A stretch of DNA of 64,000 nt from Ignavibacteriales bacterium (GTDB lineage: Bacteria > Bacteroidota > Ignavibacteria > Ignavibacteriales > Ignavibacteriaceae), in assembly GCA_003538625.1 (NCBI GenBank), contig DPRR01000029.1, forward strand, positions 124,001 through 188,000, read 5' to 3'. The notes under the pieces were generated by a model. It saw only the letters and a program-made list of their open reading frames with translations. It ran no database searches and was not told where the DNA came from. Positions 61,504 to 64,000 of this stretch are shown here, in pieces; position 1 is the stretch's first letter, and each line of letters starts with the position of its first letter. Made by a program: the position numbers and the translations under genes.

Positions 61504-61537
61504 ACCCCTTCTCGTTCCTTCCTTTTCCGAAAGGGGA
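61504..61537. repeat. palindromic repeat between esterase and ATP-grasp genes
   Basis: ACCCCTT (61504-61510) and AAGGGGAT (61530-61537) can pair. The unit resembles the C/G-run repeats near nuoE and nuoF. It could form a hairpin in the operon transcript. Confidence 0.45.
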
Positions 61538-61549
61538 TAAAGGGTGAAG

Positions 61550-62272
61550 TTAAACTTTAATCTTGTTTAAATACTCAACAAACATTTCTTTCCACCAATT
61601 CCAATCGTGTCCTGTATTTTTTCGTACATCCAGCCAGTGTGGAATCTGTTTTTGGGTTAATATTTGTGATAAATTTTTATTTTCATCAAGGCACATATCA
61701 GAATCACCTGTACCCAGTATAATACCAATCTTATTTATATTATTTAAAATCTTTTCGTCACTAAGATTAGAAAGGAAATCCGGTGGATTATTAAAGTAAC
61801 AGTTATCATCATAATATCCGTCTAAAAATCTTTTTATGTTAGAAGCCCCGCCCATTGTGTATAAGTATCCGACTTTTTCCGGATTTCTGAAAGTAATATT
61901 CGATGCATGATATCCCCCAAAACTGCAGCCGGTAAGAGCAACTTTATCAAATCCGGTATCTTGAAATGCAAACTCTATAACATCATTTAGTATTACTTCT
62001 TCATATGCAATTTGGGTTTTTACTCTATCAGCCGGATGAATGTTTTTATTGTACCAGCTTAAATTATCTATGCTATCAGGACAATAAATTTTTACTTTGC
62101 CAGTATCAATTAAGTTCGATGCCGCGTTAATAAGTCCAAAATCTTTGGCCTGATAATATTTTGCCCTTGATGTTGGAAAAACAATAACCGGATATCCGCT
62201 TTCCCCAAAAACCAGCATTTCAAACTCCCTGTCTAAAAACTGAGAGTGCCATTTATGATATTCTTCTTTCAA
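61550..62272 (-). CDS. esterase-like alpha/beta hydrolase (COG4947-like) of the amidoligase cluster
   Basis: From the TTG at 62272 this protein has about 240 residues. It begins LKEEYHKWHSQFLDREFEML, as expected for this family, and has PVIVFPTSRAKYYQAKDFG, the nucleophile LTGCSFGGYHA (Ser117 from this start) and the late KNTGHDWNWWKEMF (His). The triad fits an esterase or amidase. The open frame extends to another TTG at 62353, but that lead is not typical. An ATG at 62281 would join this frame if the T-run had one more base. It is the first gene of the minus-strand cluster and divergent from mutS. Confidence 0.8.
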   Translation of the reverse strand: MKEEYHKWHSQFLDREFEMLVFGESGYPVIVFPTSRAKYYQAKDFGLINAASNLIDTGKVKIYCPDSIDNLSWYNKNIHPADRVKTQIAYEEVILNDVIEFAFQDTGFDKVALTGCSFGGYHASNITFRNPEKVGYLYTMGGASNIKRFLDGYYDDNCYFNNPPDFLSNLSDEKILNNINKIGIILGTGDSDMCLDENKNLSQILTQKQIPHWLDVRKNTGHDWNWWKEMFVEYLNKIKV

Positions 62273-62483
62273 AAAAAGTCCATACGAAATAAAAAGAAAT
62301 GAGATTAATGATTTACAATAACTATTTCCATCAATCTTTGTGATTATCAGCAAATATATGAAAAATAGATTTTAGATCAATCTTTCTGGATTATAACCTT
62401 AAAGAATAATTCAATTAAATAAATTATGAACAAACAATTGATACATATTTAATTATCAAAATCACTATTTTTATAATTCAATT

Positions 62484-64000
62484 ATGAAATCACAAACTCA
62501 GCAAACGCCACTAATGGCGCAGTATTACAAGGTAAAACAGGCTCATCCGGATACAATTTTGTTATTCAGAGTCGGGGATTTTTTTGAAACTTTTGAAGAC
62601 GATGCAAAATTAACTTCAAAGGTTTTGGGAATTACGTTAACAAAACGTTCGAACGGATCTTCAGGTGATACTCCGCTTGCAGGATTTCCTCATCACGCTA
62701 TTGATAGTTATCTGCCAAAACTTGTTCGTGCAGGCTACAGGGTTGCAATTTGTGAGCAAATGGAAAATCCAAAATTTGCAAAGGGAATTGTTAAACGTGA
62801 AGTTGTGGAAGTTGTAACTCCGGGAGTTACTCTTTCTGATAAACTGCTTGATCATAAAAAAAATAATTATCTTCTTGCGATCTCAATCTTAGATCAGATT
62901 TGCGGATTATCATTTTGCGATATTTCCACTGGTGAATTTTATGTTTTTGAAGTCCCGCTTACACAGCTTGGTGAACAGATTGAATCCATAAATCCATCAG
63001 AGTTTTTGATTCCCAAACGTGATAAAGAATTTTTAGGGAAACTTATTGAAAGAATTAATCCTCAATTACGAATTACAAAACTTGAGGACTGGATTTTTAA
63101 TTTTGACTTTGCAAATGAGCTTCTAAAAAATCATTTTAAAACTGTTACACTTAAAGGATTTGGAATTGAAAATCTTACAGCAGGAATTATAGCTGCCGGT
63201 GCAGTTTTAAATTATCTTAATGAAACACAGAGAGTAAATCTTTCTCATCTCAACCGAATAACTCTGTATAATCCTTCAGATTATATGATTCTTGATCACT
63301 CCACCAAAAGAAATCTGGAAATAACATTTTCTATGAATGACGGAGGATTAGAAGGTTCATTGATTTCGATTCTTGATAAAACTCAAACCGCAATGGGTGG
63401 AAGGTTATTGAAGAAATGGATTTCAGCACCATTATGTAATTTAGATCCAATAATGAAAAGACACGATTCTGTTGAAGAATTATTTGTTAATAAAAAAATA
63501 AGAAAAGAATTAACAGAAAATCTTAATCAAATTGGCGATCTGGAAAGATTAATTTCCAGGATTTGCACTGGTAGAGCTACACCCAGGGAAGTTGTGGCAG
63601 TTAAATCCTCATTAATTAAAATACCTTTTCTAAAAGAGTTATTAAATAAGTTGAAAGTTTCAACTCTTCAAAATATATCTGAACAACTTAATCCGTTAGA
63701 AAATATTGTCGAAAAAATTTCTGCTGCAATTGTTGATTCACCGCCTGCTGCAGCTAATGAGGGAGGAATAATAAGAAATGGATTTAGCCCCGAACTGGAT
63801 GAATTGCGTGACATTTCATTACACGGAAAAGAATGGATTGCGACGTTACAGCAAACTGAAAGAGAAAGAACCGGCATTCCTTCGCTTAAAGTAAATTTTA
63901 ATAATGTCTTTGGTTACTATATTGATATAAGTCATACTCATAAAAATAAAATTCCTGATAATTACATTCGTAAGCAGACACTTGTGAACAGCGAGCGTTA
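62484..64000 (+). CDS. mutS: DNA mismatch repair protein MutS (partial, N-terminal part)
   Basis: The frame starts at ATG 62484 and is open to the window end (505 codons of about 870). The mismatch-recognition domain starts TPLMAQYYKVKQAHPDTILL and then RVGDFFETFEDDA, containing the Phe-x-Glu pair that stacks on the mismatch. TPLAGFPHHAIDSYLPKLV, VTPGVTLSDKLLD and DHSTKRNLEITFSM are core and lever domain signatures. The Walker ATPase domain lies beyond the window. No strong ribosome binding site is visible. It is divergent from the esterase gene across 130-210 bp. Confidence 0.95.
   Translation, partial: MKSQTQQTPLMAQYYKVKQAHPDTILLFRVGDFFETFEDDAKLTSKVLGITLTKRSNGSSGDTPLAGFPHHAIDSYLPKLVRAGYRVAICEQMENPKFAKGIVKREVVEVVTPGVTLSDKLLDHKKNNYLLAISILDQICGLSFCDISTGEFYVFEVPLTQLGEQIESINPSEFLIPKRDKEFLGKLIERINPQLRITKLEDWIFNFDFANELLKNHFKTVTLKGFGIENLTAGIIAAGAVLNYLNETQRVNLSHLNRITLYNPSDYMILDHSTKRNLEITFSMNDGGLEGSLISILDKTQTAMGGRLLKKWISAPLCNLDPIMKRHDSVEELFVNKKIRKELTENLNQIGDLERLISRICTGRATPREVVAVKSSLIKIPFLKELLNKLKVSTLQNISEQLNPLENIVEKISAAIVDSPPAAANEGGIIRNGFSPELDELRDISLHGKEWIATLQQTERERTGIPSLKVNFNNVFGYYIDISHTHKNKIPDNYIRKQTLVNSER

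Noticed and set aside
1..64000. tRNA or rRNA genes
   Set aside because: I read the gaps for T-loop (GTTCGAA) and anticodon-arm patterns and for rRNA-like GC-rich stretches and found none; a covariance-model scan would be needed for certainty.

Overview
The window is a piece of a low-GC (roughly one third G+C) chromosome from a Gram-negative bacterium of the Ignavibacteria/Chlorobi/Bacteroidetes group. Three exported proteins end in a type IX secretion (T9SS) sorting domain of the 'YPNPFNP' type common in Ignavibacteria. Other signs are a TonB receptor with a carboxypeptidase-regulatory-like N-terminus, several lipoproteins and outer-membrane barrels, and promoters that fit TTG-N20-TAnnTTTG. 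No rRNA, tRNA, CRISPR array or transposase was seen. The taxonomic call is an inference from these traits.

Layout. 1-6.8 kb is a peptide-use region: the end of an OPT oligopeptide transporter, an orphan PqqD-like protein, dipeptidase PepD, an MFS carrier resembling dipeptide carriers, an outer-membrane protein, an M29 aminopeptidase and an exported hydrolase. 6.9-8.4 kb is def-fmt. 8.5-11.6 kb holds cystathionine beta-synthase and a cystathionine lyase/synthase, split by a four-helix-bundle gene inside imperfect inverted repeats. 11.6-17.8 kb is accessory: a DinB-like protein, small membrane proteins, a TonB receptor and a lipoprotein whose flanks carry a rearranged duplication. 17.9-24.9 kb is a seven-gene run: membrane protein, xseA, xseB, dxs, Gfo/Idh oxidoreductase, response regulator, histidine kinase. 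rplU-rpmA follow, then on the minus strand a T9SS cargo, malate dehydrogenase, an RsbW-like protein and a large barrel.

31.0-36.2 kb is nuoABCDEF followed by two tandem small membrane paralogues; nuoG-N are absent here. Then come a HigBA/RelE-type toxin-antitoxin pair, ferritin, gap-pgk, a rhomboid protease, a small lipoprotein, RecQ, a 933-residue T9SS protein, 3-hydroxyacyl-CoA dehydrogenase, acetate kinase, an atypical SDR protein and a flavoprotein.

51.8-62.4 kb is a long minus-strand block. In transcription order it encodes an esterase, a RimK-like ATP-grasp ligase, a GCS2/YbdK carboxylate-amine ligase, a class I glutamine amidotransferase, a second (probably circularly permuted) ATP-grasp enzyme, a 1246-residue GH13 protein and a T9SS-exported sugar-dehydrogenase-like protein. 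The five-gene core looks like a pathway for an unknown small peptide or amide and is the best candidate for an undescribed system. The window ends inside mutS. Many gaps contain palindromic dispersed repeats, some of which reach into coding sequence.
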